Part shown: positions 34,101 through 48,003 of the stretch, in pieces | Numbering within the stretch: position 1 is the first letter of the stretch | How the letters are laid out: every line of letters begins with the position of its first letter | Origin: Orychophragmus violaceus | Taxonomy: Eukaryota; Streptophyta; Magnoliopsida; Brassicales; Brassicaceae | DNA length: 64,000 nt | NCBI GenBank assembly: GCA_030180135.1 | Contig: CM058240.1 | Location: forward strand, 71,791,581-71,855,580 | Direction of reading: 5' to 3' | Notes under the pieces: generated by a model | Seen by the model: the letters and a program-made list of their open reading frames with translations, nothing else | What the model was told of the DNA's origin: nothing | The model's database searches: none | Program-made: the position numbers and the translations under genes

Positions 34101-36020
34101 AAAGTTTTGGTAAAAATGTTTTGTTTAGGATTCTCATAGGACATTTTAAAAAATCAAAGTTTCTTTCTTGTCTGTTAATAGGGTTATTTAGGGGGGTGTT
34201 TAAAGTGAACAAAAACTTGTATAACATGCTTCTCATTCTACCTTTAAGAGCATGCAAAAACTAACTTATAGTTGTCTTAGCTCACCTAATTTCTCTAATC
34301 CATGACACATATGTTTCAAGAAGTTTTGGTAAAAATGTTTTGTTTAGGATTCTCATAGGACATTTTAGAAGATCAAGGTTTCACTCTTGTCTGTTAGTAG
34401 GGTTACTTAGGGGTGTTTAAAGTGAACATAAACTTGTATAACATGCTTCTCATTCTACCTTTAAGAGCATGCAAAAACTAACTTATAGTTGTCTTACCTC
34501 ACCCAATTTCTCCAATCCATGACACATATGTTTCAAAAAGTTTTGGTAAAAATGTTTTGTTTAGGATTCTCATAGGACATTTTAGAAAATCAAAGTTTCT
34601 TTCTTGTCTGTTAATAGGGTTATTTAGGGGGGTGTTTAAAGTGAACAAAAACTTGTATAACATGCTTCTCATTCTACCTTTAAGAGCATGCAAAAACTAA
34701 CTTATAGTTGTCTTACCTCACCTAATTTCTCTAATCCATGACACATATGTTTCAAGAAGTTTTGGTAAAAATGTTTTGTTTAGGATTCTCATAGGACATT
34801 TTAGAAGATCAAGGTTTCACTCTTGTCTGTTAGTAGGGTTACTTAGGGGTGTTTAAAGTGAACATAAAGTTGTATAACATGCTTCTCATTCTACCTTTAA
34901 GAGCATGCAAAAACTAACTTATAGTTGTCTTACCTCACCCAATTTCTCCAATCCATGACACATATGTTTCAAGAAGTTTTGGTAAAAATGTTTTGTTTAG
35001 GATTCTCATAGGACATTTTAGAAAATCAAAGTTTCTTTCTTGTCTGTTAATAGGGTTATTTAGGGGGGTGTTTAAAGTGAACAAAAACTTGTATAACATG
35101 CTTCTCATTCTACCTTTAAGAGCATGCAAAAACTAACTTATAGTTGTCTTACCTCACCTAATTTCTCCAATCCATGATACATATGTTTCAAGAAGTTTTG
35201 GTAAAAAAGTTTTGTTTAGGATTCTCATAGGACATTTTAGAAGATCAAAGTTTCTTTCTTGTCTGTTAGTAGGGTTACTTAGGGGTGTTTAAAGTGAACA
35301 TAAACTTGTATAACATGCTTCTCATTCTACCTTTAAGAGCATGCAAAAACTAACTTATAGTTGTCTTACCTCACCTAATTTCTCTAATCCATGACACATA
35401 TGTTTCAAGAAGTTTTGGTAAAAATGTTTTGTTTAGGATTCTCATAGGACATTTTAGAAGATCAAAGTTTCTCTCTTGTCTGTTAGTAGGGTTACTTAGG
35501 GGTGTTTAAAGTGAACATAAACTTGTATAACATGCTTCTCATTCTACCTTTAAGAGCATGCAAAAACTAACTTATAGTTGTCTTACCTCACCCAATTTCT
35601 CCAATCCATGACACATATTTTTCAAAAAGTTTTGGTAAAAATGTTTTGTTTAGGATTCTCATAGGACATTTTAGAAAATCAAAGTTTCTTTCTTGTCTGT
35701 TAATAGGGTTATTTAGGGGGGTGTTTAAAGTGAACAAAAACTTGTATAACATGCTTCTCATTCTACCTTTAAGAGCATGCAAAAACTAACTTATAGTTGT
35801 CTTACCTCACCTAATTTCTCCAATCCATGATACATATGTTTCAAGAAGTTTTGGTAAAAAAGTTTTGTTTAGGATTCTCATAGGACATTTTAGAAGATCA
35901 AAGTTTCTTTCTTGTCTGTTAGTAGGGTTACTTAGGGGTGTTTAAAGTGAACATAAACTTGTATAACATGCTTCTCATTCTACCTTTAAGAGCATGCAAA
36001 AACTAACTTATAGTTGTCTT
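28178..36020. repeat. Large satellite duplication, unit 1 (period 7,843 bp)
   Basis: Markers at 28398, 28834, 30578, 31028, 31364, 32101 and 32537 all recur at exactly +7,843 (36241, 36677, 38421, 38871, 39207, 39944, 40380). That is 36 monomers. After about 32750 the offset falls to about 7,408 because this unit has an extra A+F dimer (a GTTAATTGGG marker at both 32651 and 33087). The right-hand partner runs from 36021 to about 41240. Confidence 0.85.
36016..36020. other. Paralogous empty target site of retroelement A (single GTCTT)
   Basis: TAGTTGTCTTACCTCAACTA reads straight through here. The CTCAAC variant otherwise occurs only just right of elements A1 and A2. To the left are an A unit with ATTTTTCAAAAAG (35588) and a C unit, as left of both elements; to the right the A unit at 36241 follows at the same spacing. 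Removing the element and one GTCTT from A1 or A2 gives the same 653-bp spacing between the A units. Confidence 0.85.
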
Positions 36021-38420
36021 ACCTCAACTAATTTCTCTAATCCATGACACATATGTTTCAAGAAGTTTTGGTAAAAATGTTTTGTTTAGGATTCTCATAG
36101 GACATTTTAGAAGATCAAAGTTTCTCTCTTGTCTGTTAGTAGGGTTACTTAGGGGTGTTTAAAGTGAACATAAACTTGTATAACATGCTTCTCATTCTAC
36201 CTTTAAGAGCATGCAAAAACTAACTTATAGTTGTCTTACCTCACCCAATTTCTCCAATCCATGACACATATGTTTCAAAAAGTTTTGGTAAAAATGTTTT
36301 GTTTAGGATTCTCATAGGACATTTTAGAAAATCAAAGTTTCTTTCTTGTCTGTTAATAGGGTTATTTAGGGGGGTGTTTAAAGTGAACAAAAACTTGTAT
36401 AACATGCTTCTCATTCTACCTTTAAGAGCATGCAAAAACTAACTTATAGTTGTCTTACCTCACCTAATTTCTCTAATCCATGACACATATGTTTCAAGAA
36501 GTTTTGGTAAAAATGTTTTGTTTAGGATTCTCATAGGACATTTTAGAAGATCAAGGTTTCACTCTTGTCTGTTAGTAGGGTTACTTAGGGGTGTTTAAAG
36601 TGAACATAAAGTTGTATAACATGCTTCTCATTCTACCTTTAAGAGCATGCAAAAACTAACTTATAGTTGTCTTACCTCACCCAATTTCTCCAATCCATGA
36701 CACATATGTTTCAAGAAGTTTTGGTAAAAATGTTTTGTTTAGGATTCTCATAGGACATTTTAGAAAATCAAAGTTTCTTTCTTGTCTGTTAATAGGGTTA
36801 TTTAGGGGGGTGTTTAAAGTGAACAAAAACTTGTATAACATGCTTCTCATTCTACCTTTAAGAGCATGCAAAAACTAACTTATAGTTGTCTTACCTCACC
36901 TAATTTCTCCAATCCATGATACATATGTTTCAAGAAGTTTTGGTAAAAAAGTTTTGTTTAGGATTCTCATAGGACATTTTAGAAGATCAAAGTTTCTTTC
37001 TTGTCTGTTAGTAGGGTTACTTAGGGGTGTTTAAAGTGAACATAAACTTGTATAACATGCTTCTCATTCTACCTTTAAGAGCATGCAAAAACTAACTTAT
37101 AGTTGTCTTACCTCACCTAATTTCTCTAATCCATGACACATATGTTTCAAGAAGTTTTGGTAAAAATGTTTTGTTTAGGATTCTCATAGGACATTTTAGA
37201 AGATCAAAGTTTCTCTCTTGTCTGTTAGTAGGGTTACTTAGGGGTGTTTAAAGTGAACATAAACTTGTATAACATGCTTCTCATTCTACCTTTAAGAGCA
37301 TGCAAAAACTAACTTATAGTTGTCTTACCTCACCCAATTTCTCCAATCCATGACACCTATTTTTCAAAAAGTTTTGGTAAAAATGTTTTGTTTAGGATTC
37401 TCATAGGACATTTTAGAAAATCAAAGTTTCTTTCTTGTCTGTTAATAGGGGTTATTTAGGGGGGTGTTTAAAGTGAACAAAAACTTGTATAACATGCTTC
37501 TCATTCTACCTTTAAGAGCATGCAAAAACTAACTTATAGTTGTCTTACCTCACCTAATTTCTCCAATCCATGATACATATGTTTCAAGAAGTTTTGGTAA
37601 AAAAGTTTTGTTTAGGATTCTCATAGGACATTTTAGAAGATCAAAGTTTCTTTCTTGTCTGTTAGTAGGGTTACTTAGGGGTGTTTAAAGTGAACATAAA
37701 CTTGTATAACATGCTTCTCATTCTACCTTTAAGAGCATGCAAAAACTAACTTATAGTTGTCTTACCTCACCTAATTTCTCTAATCCATGACACATATGTT
37801 TCAAGAAGTTTTGGTAAAAATGTTTTGTTTAGGATTCTCATAGGACATTTTAGAAGATCAAAGTTTCTCTCTTGTCTGTTAGTAGGGTTACTTAGGGGTG
37901 TTTAAAGTGAACATAAACTTGTATAACATGCTTCTCATTCTACCTTTAAGAGCATGCAAAAACTAACTTATAGTTGTCTTACCTCACCCAATTTCTCCAA
38001 TCCATGACACATATTTTTCAAAAAGTTTTGGTAAAAATGTTTTGTTTAGGATTCTCATAGGACATTTTAGAAAATCAAAGTTTCTTTCTTGTCTGTTAAT
38101 AGGGGTTATTTAGGGGGGTGTTTAAAGTGAACAAAAACTTGTATAACATGCTTCTCATTCTACCTTTAAGAGCATGCAAAAACTAACTTATAGTTGTCTT
38201 ACCTCACCTAATTTCTCCAATCCATGATACATATGTTTCAAGAAGTTTTGGTAAAAAAGTTTTGTTTAGGATTCTCATAGGACATTTTAGAAGATCAAAG
38301 TTTCTTTCTTGTCTGTTAGTAGGGTTACTTAGGGGTGTTTAAAGTGAACATAAACTTGTATAACATGCTTCTCATTCTACCTTTAAGAGCATGCAAAAAC
38401 TAACTTATAGTTGTCTTACC

Positions 38421-41400
38421 TCACCCAATTTCTCCAATCCATGACACATATTTTTCAAAAAGTTTTGGTAAAAATGTTTTGTTTAGGATTCTCATAGGAC
38501 ATTTTAGAAAATCAAAGTTTCTTTCTTGTCTGTTAATAGGGTTATTTAGGGGGGTGTTTAAAGTGAACAAAAACTTGTATAACATGCTTCTCATTCTACC
38601 TTTAAGAGCATGCAAAAACTAACTTATAGTTGTCTTACCTCACCTAATTTCTCCAATCCATGATACATATGTTTCAAGAAGTTTTGGTAAAAAAGTTTTG
38701 TTTAGGATTCTCATAGGACATTTTAGAAGATCAAAGTTTCTTTCTTGTCTGTTAGTAGGGTTACTTAGGGGTGTTTAAAGTGAACATAAACTTGTATAAC
38801 ATGCTTCTCATTCTACCTTTAAGAGCATGCAAAAACTAACTTATAGTTGTCTTACCTCACCCAATTTCTCCAATTCATGACACATATGTTTCAAAAAGTT
38901 TTGGTAAAAATGTTTTGTTTAGGATTCTCATAGGACATTTTAGAAAATCAAAGTTTCTTTCTTGTCTGTTAATAGGGTTATTTAGGGGGGTGTTTAAAGT
39001 GAACAAAAACTTGTATAACATGCTTCTCATTCTACCTTTAAGAGCATGCAAAAACTAACTTATAGTTGTCTTACCTCACCTAATTTCTCTAATCCATGAC
39101 ACATATGTTTCAAGAAGTTTTGGTAAAAATGTTTTGTTTAGGATTCTCATAGGACATTTTAGAGGATCAAAGTTTCTTTCTTGTCTGTTAGTAGGGTTAC
39201 TTAGGGGTGTTTAAAGTGAACATAAACTTGTATAACATGCTTCTCATTCTACCTTTAAGAGCATGCAAAAACTCACTTATAGTTGTCTTACCTCACCTAA
39301 TTTCTCTAATCCATGACACATATGTTTCAAGAAGTTTTGGTAAAAATGTTTTGTTTAGGATTCTCATAGGACATTTTAGAAGATCAAAGTTTCTCTCTTG
39401 TCTGTTAGTAGGGTTACTTAGGGGTGTTTAAAGTGAACATAAACTTGTATAACATGCTTCTCATTCTACCTTTAAGAGCATGCAAAAACTAACTTATAGT
39501 TGTCTTACCTCACCCAATTTCTCCAATCCATGACACATATGTTTCAAAAAGTTTTGGTAAAAATGTTTTGTTTAGGATTCTCATAGGACATTTTAGTAGA
39601 TCAAAGTTTCTTTCTTGTCTGTTAGTAGTGTTACTTAGGGGTGTTTAAAGTGAACATAAACTTGTATAACATGCTTCTCATTCTACCTTTAAGAGCATGC
39701 AAAAACTAACTTATAGTTGTCTTACCTCACCTAATTTCTCTAATCCATGACACATATGTTTCAAGAAGTTTTGGTAAAAATGTTTTGTTTAGGATTCTCA
39801 TAGGACATTTTAGAAGATCAAAGTTTCTCTCTTGTCTGTTAGTAGGGTTACTTAGGGGTGTTTAAAGTGAACATAAACTTGTATAACATGCTTCTCATTC
39901 TACCTTTAAGAGCATGCAAAAACTAACTTATAGTTGTCTTACCTCACCCAATTTCTCCAATCCATGACACATTTGTTTCAAAAAGTTTTGGTAAAAATGT
40001 TTTGTTTAGGATTCTCATAGGACATTTTAGAAAATCAAAGTTTCTTTCTTGTCTGTTAATAGGGTTATTTAGGGGGGTGTTTAAAGTGAACAAAAACTTG
40101 TATAACATGCTTCTCATTCTACCTTTAAGAGCATGCAAAAACTAACTTATAGTTGTCTTACCTCACCTAATTTCTCTAATCCATGACACATATGTTTCAA
40201 GAAGTTTTGGTAAAAATGTTTTGTTTGGGATTCTCATAGGACATTTTAGAAGATCAAAGTTTCACTCTTGTCTGTTAGTAGGGTTACTTAGGGGTGTTTA
40301 AAGTGAACATAAAGTTGTATAACATGCTTCTCATTCTACCTTTAAGAGCATGCAAAAACTAACTTATAGTTGTCTTACCTCACCCAATTTCTCCAATCCA
40401 TGACACATATGTTTCAAGAAGTTTTGGTAAAAATGTTTTGTTTAGGATTCTCATAGGACATTTTAGAAAATCAAAGTTTCTTTCTTGTCTGTTAATTGGG
40501 TTATTTAGGGGGGTGTTTAAAGTGAACAAAAACTTGTATAACATGCTTCTCATTCTACCTTTAAGAGCATGCAAAAACTAACTTATAGTTGTCTTACCTC
40601 ACCTAATTTCTCTAATCCATGACACATATGTTTCAAGAAGTTTTGGTAAAAATGTTTTGTTTAGGATTCTCATAGGACATTTTAGAGGATCAAAGTTTCT
40701 TTCTTGTCTGTTAGTAGGGTTACTTAGGGGTGTTTAAAGTGAACATAAACTTGTATAACATGCTTCTCATTCTACCTTTAAGAGCATGCAAAAACTAACT
40801 TATAGTTGTCTTACCTCACCTAATTTCTCTAATCCATGACACATATGTTTCAAGAAGTTTTGGTAAAAATGTTTTGTTTAGGATTCTCATATGACATTTT
40901 AGAAGATCAAAGTTTCTCTCTTGTCTGTTAGTAGGGTTACTTAGGGGTGTTTAAAGTGAACATAAACTTGTATAACATGCTTCTCATTCTACCTTTAAGA
41001 GCATGCAAAAACTAACTTATAGTTGTCTTACCTCACCCAATTTCTCCAATCCATGACACATATGTTTCAAAAAGTTTTGGTAAAAATGTTTTGTTTAGGA
41101 TTCTCATAGGACATTTTAGTAGATCAAAGTTTCTTTCTTGTCTGTTAGTAGTGTTACTTAGGGGTGTTTAAAGTGAACATAAACTTGTATAACATGCTTC
41201 TCATTCTACCTTTAAGAGCATGCAAAAACTAACTTATAGTTGTCTTACCTCACCCAATTTCTCCAATCCATGACACATATTTTTCAAAAAGTTTTGGTAA
41301 AAATGTTTTGTTTAGGATTCTCATAGGACATTTTAGAAAATCAAAGTTTCTTTCTTGTCTGTTAATAGGGGTTATTTAGGGGGGTGTTTAAAGTGAACAA

Positions 41401-41903
41401 AAACTTGTATAACATGCTTCTCATTCTACCTTTAAGAGCATGCAAAAACTAACTTATAGTTGTCTTACCTCACCTAATTTCTCCAATCCATGATACATAT
41501 GTTTCAAGAAGTTTTGGTAAAAAAGTTTTGTTTAGGATTCTCATAGGACATTTTAGAAGATCAAAGTTTCTTTCTTGTCTGTTAGTAGGGTTACTTAGGG
41601 GTGTTTAAAGTGAACATAAACTTGTATAACATGCTTCTCATTCTACCTTTAAGAGCATGCAAAAACTAACTTATAGTTGTCTTACCTCACCTAATTTCTC
41701 TAATCCATGACACATATGTTTCAAGAAGTTTTGGTAAAAATGTTTTGTTTAGGATTCTCATAGGACATTTTAGAAGATCAAAGTTTCTCTCTTGTCTGTT
41801 AGTAGGGTTACTTAGGGGTGTTTAAAGTGAACATAAACTTGTATAACATGCTTCTCATTCTACCTTTAAGAGCATGCAAAAACTAACTTATAATTGTCTT
41901 ACC
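38421..41903. repeat. Satellite duplication, period 3,483 bp (16 monomers), unit 1
   Basis: Markers at 38421, 38871, 39944 and 40380 recur at +3,483 (41904, 42354, 43427, 43863); TCATATGACAT follows at about the same offset. Some variants are not shared (ACTCACTT at 39272 and TTTGGGATTC at 40227 are absent from the second unit), so it is older than the 2,611-bp event or has been partly converted. Confidence 0.75.
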
Positions 41904-42789
41904 TCACCCAATTTCTCCAATCCATGACACATATTTTTCAAAAAGTTTTGGTAAAAATGTTTTGTTTAGGATTCTCATAGGACATTTTAGAAAATCAAAG
42001 TTTCTTTCTTGTCTGTTAATAGGGTTATTTAGGGGGGTGTTTAAAGTGAACAAAAACTTGTATAACATGCTTCTCATTCTACCTTTAAGAGCATGCAAAA
42101 ACTAACTTATAGTTGTCTTACCTCACCTAATTTCTCCAATCCATGATACATATGTTTCAAGAAGTTTTGGTAAAAAAGTTTTGTTTAGGATTCTCATAGG
42201 ACATTTTAGAAGATCAAAGTTTCTTTCTTGTCTGTTAGTAGGGTTACTTAGGGGTGTTTAAAGTGAACATAAACTTGTATAACATGCTTCTCATTCTACC
42301 TTTAAGAGCATGCAAAAACTAACTTATAGTTGTCTTACCTCACCCAATTTCTCCAATTCATGACACATATGTTTCAAAAAGTTTTGGTAAAAATGTTTTG
42401 TTTAGGATTCTCATAGGACATTTTAGAAAATCAAAGTTTCTTTCTTGTCTGTTAATAGGGTTATTTAGGGGGGTGTTTAAAGTGAACAAAAACTTGTATA
42501 ACATGCTTCTCATTCTACCTTTAAGAGCATGCAAAAACTAACTTATAGTTGTCTTACCTCACCTAATTTCTCTAATCCATGACACATATGTTTCAAGAAG
42601 TTTTGGTAAAAATGTTTTGTTTAGGATTCTCATAGGACATTTTAGAGGATCAAAGTTTCTTTCTTGTCTGTTAGTAGGGTTACTTAGGGGTGTTTAAAGT
42701 GAACATAAACTTGTATAACATGCTTCTCATTCTACCTTTAAGAGCATGCAAAAACTAACTTATAGTTGTCTTACCTCACCTAATTTCTC

Positions 42790-45400
42790 TAATCCATGAC
42801 ACATATGTTTCAAGAAGTTTTGGTAAAAATGTTTTGTTTAGGATTCTCATAGGACATTTTAGAAGATCAAAGTTTCTCTCTTGTCTGTTAGTAGGGTTAC
42901 TTAGGGGTGTTTAAAGTAAACATAAACTTGTATAACATGCTTCTCATTCTACCTTTAAGAGCATGCAAAAACTAACTTATAGTTGTCTTACCTCACCCAA
43001 TTTCTCCAATCCATGACACATATGTTTCAAAAAGTTTTGGTAAAAATGTTTTGTTTAGGATTCTCATAGGACATTTTAGTAGATCAAAGTTTCTTTCTTG
43101 TCTGTTAGTAGTGTTACTTAGGGGTGTTTAAAGTGAACATAAACTTGTATAACATGCTTCTCATTCTACCTTTAAGAGCATGCAAAAACTAACTTATAGT
43201 TGTCTTACCTCACCTAATTTCTCTAATCCATGACACATATGTTTCAAGAAGTTTTGGTAAAAATGTTTTGTTTAGGATTCTCATAGGACATTTTAGAAGA
43301 TCAAAGTTTCTCTCTTGTCTGTTAGTAGGGTTACTTAGGGGTGTTTAAAGTGAACATAAACTTGTATAACATGCTTCTCATTCTACCTTTAAGAGCATGC
43401 AAAAACTAACTTATAGTTGTCTTACCTCACCCAATTTCTCCAATCCATGACACATTTGTTTCAAAAAGTTTTGGTAAAAATGTTTTGTTTAGGATTCTCA
43501 TAGGACATTTTAGAAAATCAAAGTTTCTTTCTTGTCTGTTAATAGGGTTATTTAGGGGGGTGTTTAAAGTGAACAAAAACTTGTATAACATGCTTCTCAT
43601 TCTACCTTTAAGAGCATGCAAAAACTAACTTATAGTTGTCTTACCTCACCTAATTTCTCTAATCCATGACACATATGTTTCAAGAAGTTTTGGTAAAAAT
43701 GTTTTGTTTAGGATTCTCATAGGACATTTTAGAAGATCAAAGTTTCACTCTTGTCTGTTAGTAGGGTTACTTAGGGGTGTTTAAAGTGAACATAAAGTTG
43801 TATAACATGCTTCTCATTCTACCTTTAAGAGCATGCAAAAACTAACTTATAGTTGTCTTACCTCACCCAATTTCTCCAATCCATGACACATATGTTTCAA
43901 GAAGTTTTGGTAAAAATGTTTTGTTTAGGATTCTCATAGGACATTTTAGAAAATCAAAGTTTCTTTCTTGTCTGTTAATTGGGTTATTTAGGGGGGTGTT
44001 TAAAGTGAACAAAAACTTGTATAACATGCTTCTCATTCTACCTTTAAGAGCATGCAAAAACTAACTTATAGTTGTCTTACCTCACCTAATTTCTCTAATC
44101 CATGACACATATGTTTCAAGAAGTTTTGGTAAAAATGTTTTGTTTAGGATTCTCATAGGACATTTTAGAGGATCAAAGTTTCTTTCTTGTCTGTTAGTAG
44201 GGTTACTTAGGGGTGTTTAAAGTGAACATAAACTTGTATAACATGCTTCTCATTCTACCTTTAAGAGCATGCAAAAACTAACTTATAGTTGTCTTACCTC
44301 ACCTAATTTCTCTAATCCATGACACATATGTTTCAAGAAGTTTTGGTAAAAATGTTTTGTTTAGGATTCTCATATGACATTTTAGAAGATCAAAGTTTCT
44401 CTCTTGTCTGTTAGTAGGGTTACTTAGGGGTGTTTAAAGTGAACATAAACTTGTATAACATGCTTCTCATTCTACCTTTAAGAGCATGCAAAAACTAACT
44501 TATAGTTGTCTTACCTCACCCAATTTCTCCAATCCATGACACATATGTTTCAAAAAGTTTTGGTAAAAATGTTTTGTTTAGGATTCTCATAGGACATTTT
44601 AGTAGATCAAAGTTTCTTTCTTGTCTGTTAGTAGTGTTACTTAGGGGTGTTTAAAGTGAACATAAACTTGTATAACATGCTTCTCATTCTACCTTTAAGA
44701 GCATGCAAAAACTAACTTATAGTTGTCTTACCTCACCCAATTTCTCCAATCCATGACACATATGTTTCAAGAAGTTTTGGTAAAAATGTTTTGTTTAGGA
44801 TTCTCATAGGACATTTTAGAAAATCAAAGTTTCTTTCTTGTCTGTTAATAGGGTTATTTAGGGGGGGTGTTTAAAGTGAACAAAAACTTGTATAACATGC
44901 TTCTCATTCTACCTTTAAGAGCATGCAAAAACTAACCTATAGTTGTCTTACCTCACCTAATTTCTCCAATCCATGATACATATGTTTCAAGAAGTTTTGG
45001 TAAAAAAGTTTTGTTTAGGATTCTCATAGGACATTTTAGAAGATCAAAGTTTCTTTCTTGTCTGTTAGTAGGGTTACTTAGGGGTGTTTAAAGTGAACAT
45101 AAACTTGTATAACATGCTTCTCATTCTACCTTTAAGAGCATGCAAAAACTAACTTATAGTTGTCTTACCTCACCTAATTTCTCTAATCCATGACACATAT
45201 GTTTCAAGAAGTTTTGGTAAAAATGTTTTGTTTAGGATTCTCATAGGACATTTTAGAAGATCAAAGTTTCTCTCTTGTCTGTTAGTAGGGTTACTTAGGG
45301 GTGTTTAAAGTGAACATAAACTTGTATAACATGCTTCTCATTCTACCTTTAAGAGCATGCAAAAACTAACTTATAGTTGTCTTACCTCACCCAATTTCTC
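42790..45400. repeat. Satellite tandem duplication, unit 1 (period 2,611 bp, 12 monomers)
   Basis: Private variants recur at exactly +2,611: GTAAACAT 42916/45527, ACATTTGTTTC monomers 43427/46038, A units 43863/46474, TCATATGACAT 44370/46981, CTAACCTATAG 44932/47543. The junction lies in a hybrid monomer whose start is type A (CCCAATTT, position 45392) and continuation type D (CTCTAATCC, position 45401). Confidence 0.88.
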
Positions 45401-48003
45401 TAATCCATGACACATATGTTTCAAGAAGTTTTGGTAAAAATGTTTTGTTTAGGATTCTCATAGGACATTTTAGAAGATCAAAGTTTCTCTCTTGTCTGTT
45501 AGTAGGGTTACTTAGGGGTGTTTAAAGTAAACATAAACTTGTATAACATGCTTCTCATTCTACCTTTAAGAGCATGCAAAAACTAACTTATAGTTGTCTT
45601 ACCTCACCCAATTTCTCCAATCCATGACACATATGTTTCAAAAAGTTTTGGTAAAAATGTTTTGTTTAGGATTCTCATAGGACATTTTAGTAGATCAAAG
45701 TTTCTTTCTTGTCTGTTAGTAGTGTTACTTAGGGGTGTTTAAAGTGAACATAAACTTGTATAACATGCTTCTCATTCTACCTTTAAGAGCATGCAAAAAC
45801 TAACTTATAGTTGTCTTACCTCACCTAATTTCTCTAATCCATGACACATATGTTTCAAGAAGTTTTGGTAAAAATGTTTTGTTTAGGATTCTCATAGGAC
45901 ATTTTAGAAGATCAAAGTTTCTCTCTTGTCTGTTAGTAGGGTTACTTAGGGGTGTTTAAAGTGAACATAAACTTGTATAACATGCTTCTCATTCTACCTT
46001 TAAGAGCATGCAAAAACTAACTTATAGTTGTCTTACCTCACCCAATTTCTCCAATCCATGACACATTTGTTTCAAAAAGTTTTGGTAAAAATGTTTTGTT
46101 TAGGATTCTCATAGGACATTTTAGAAAATCAAAGTTTCTTTCTTGTCTGTTAATAGGGTTATTTAGGGGGGTGTTTAAAGTGAACAAAAACTTGTATAAC
46201 ATGCTTCTCATTCTACCTTTAAGAGCATGCAAAAACTAACTTATAGTTGTCTTACCTCACCTAATTTCTCTAATCCATGACACATATGTTTCAAGAAGTT
46301 TTGGTAAAAATGTTTTGTTTAGGATTCTCATAGGACATTTTAGAAGATCAAAGTTTCACTCTTGTCTGTTAGTAGGGTTACTTAGGGGTGTTTAAAGTGA
46401 ACATAAAGTTGTATAACATGCTTCTCATTCTACCTTTAAGAGCATGCAAAAACTAACTTATAGTTGTCTTACCTCACCCAATTTCTCCAATCCATGACAC
46501 ATATGTTTCAAGAAGTTTTGGTAAAAATGTTTTGTTTAGGATTCTCATAGGACATTTTAGAAAATCAAAGTTTCTTTCTTGTCTGTTAATTGGGTTATTT
46601 AGGGGGGTGTTTAAAGTGAACAAAAACTTGTATAACATGCTTCTCATTCTACCTTTAAGAGCATGCAAAAACTAACTTATAGTTGTCTTACCTCACCTAA
46701 TTTCTCTAATCCATGACACATATGTTTCAAGAAGTTTTGGTAAAAATGTTTTGTTTAGGATTCTCATAGGACATTTTAGAGGATCAAAGTTTCTTTCTTG
46801 TCTGTTAGTAGGGTTACTTAGGGGTGTTTAAAGTGAACATAAACTTGTATAACATGCTTCTCATTCTACCTTTAAGAGCATGCAAAAACTAACTTATAGT
46901 TGTCTTACCTCACCTAATTTCTCTAATCCATGACACATATGTTTCAAGAAGTTTTGGTAAAAATGTTTTGTTTAGGATTCTCATATGACATTTTAGAAGA
47001 TCAAAGTTTCTCTCTTGTCTGTTAGTAGGGTTACTTAGGGGTGTTTAAAGTGAACATAAACTTGTATAACATGCTTCTCATTCTACCTTTAAGAGCATGC
47101 AAAAACTAACTTATAGTTGTCTTACCTCACCCAATTTCTCCAATCCATGACACATATGTTTCAAAAAGTTTTGGTAAAAATGTTTTGTTTAGGATTCTCA
47201 TAGGACATTTTAGTAGATCAAAGTTTCTTTCTTGTCTGTTAGTAGTGTTACTTAGGGGTGTTTAAAGTGAACATAAACTTGTATAACATGCTTCTCATTC
47301 TACCTTTAAGAGCATGCAAAAACTAACTTATAGTTGTCTTACCTCACCCAATTTCTCCAATCCATGACACATATGTTTCAAGAAGTTTTGGTAAAAATGT
47401 TTTGTTTAGGATTCTCATAGGACATTTTAGAAAATCAAAGTTTCTTTCTTGTCTGTTAATAGGGTTATTTAGGGGGGGTGTTTAAAGTGAACAAAAACTT
47501 GTATAACATGCTTCTCATTCTACCTTTAAGAGCATGCAAAAACTAACCTATAGTTGTCTTACCTCACCTAATTTCTCCAATCCATGATACATATGTTTCA
47601 AGAAGTTTTGGTAAAAAAGTTTTGTTTAGGATTCTCATAGGACATTTTAGAAGATCAAAGTTTCTTTCTTGTCTGTTAGTAGGGTTACTTAGGGGTGTTT
47701 AAAGTGAACATAAACTTGTATAACATGCTTCTCATTCTACCTTTAAGAGCATGCAAAAACTAACTTATAGTTGTCTTACCTCACCTAATTTCTCTAATCC
47801 ATGACACATATGTTTCAAGAAGTTTTGGTAAAAATGTTTTGTTTAGGATTCTCATAGGACATTTTAGAAGATCAAAGTTTCTCTCTTGTCTGTTAGTAGG
47901 GTTACTTAGGGGTGTTTAAAGTGAACATAAACTTGTATAACATGCTTCTCATTCTACCTTTAAGAGCATGCAAAAACTAACTTATAGTTGTCTTACCTCA
48001 CCC
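45401..48003. repeat. Satellite tandem duplication, unit 2 (period 2,611 bp)
   Basis: Second copy of 42790-45400. At its right end the sequence returns to an ordinary A unit at 47998, the expected counterpart of the hybrid at 45388. Both copies share all the private variants listed for unit 1. Confidence 0.88.
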
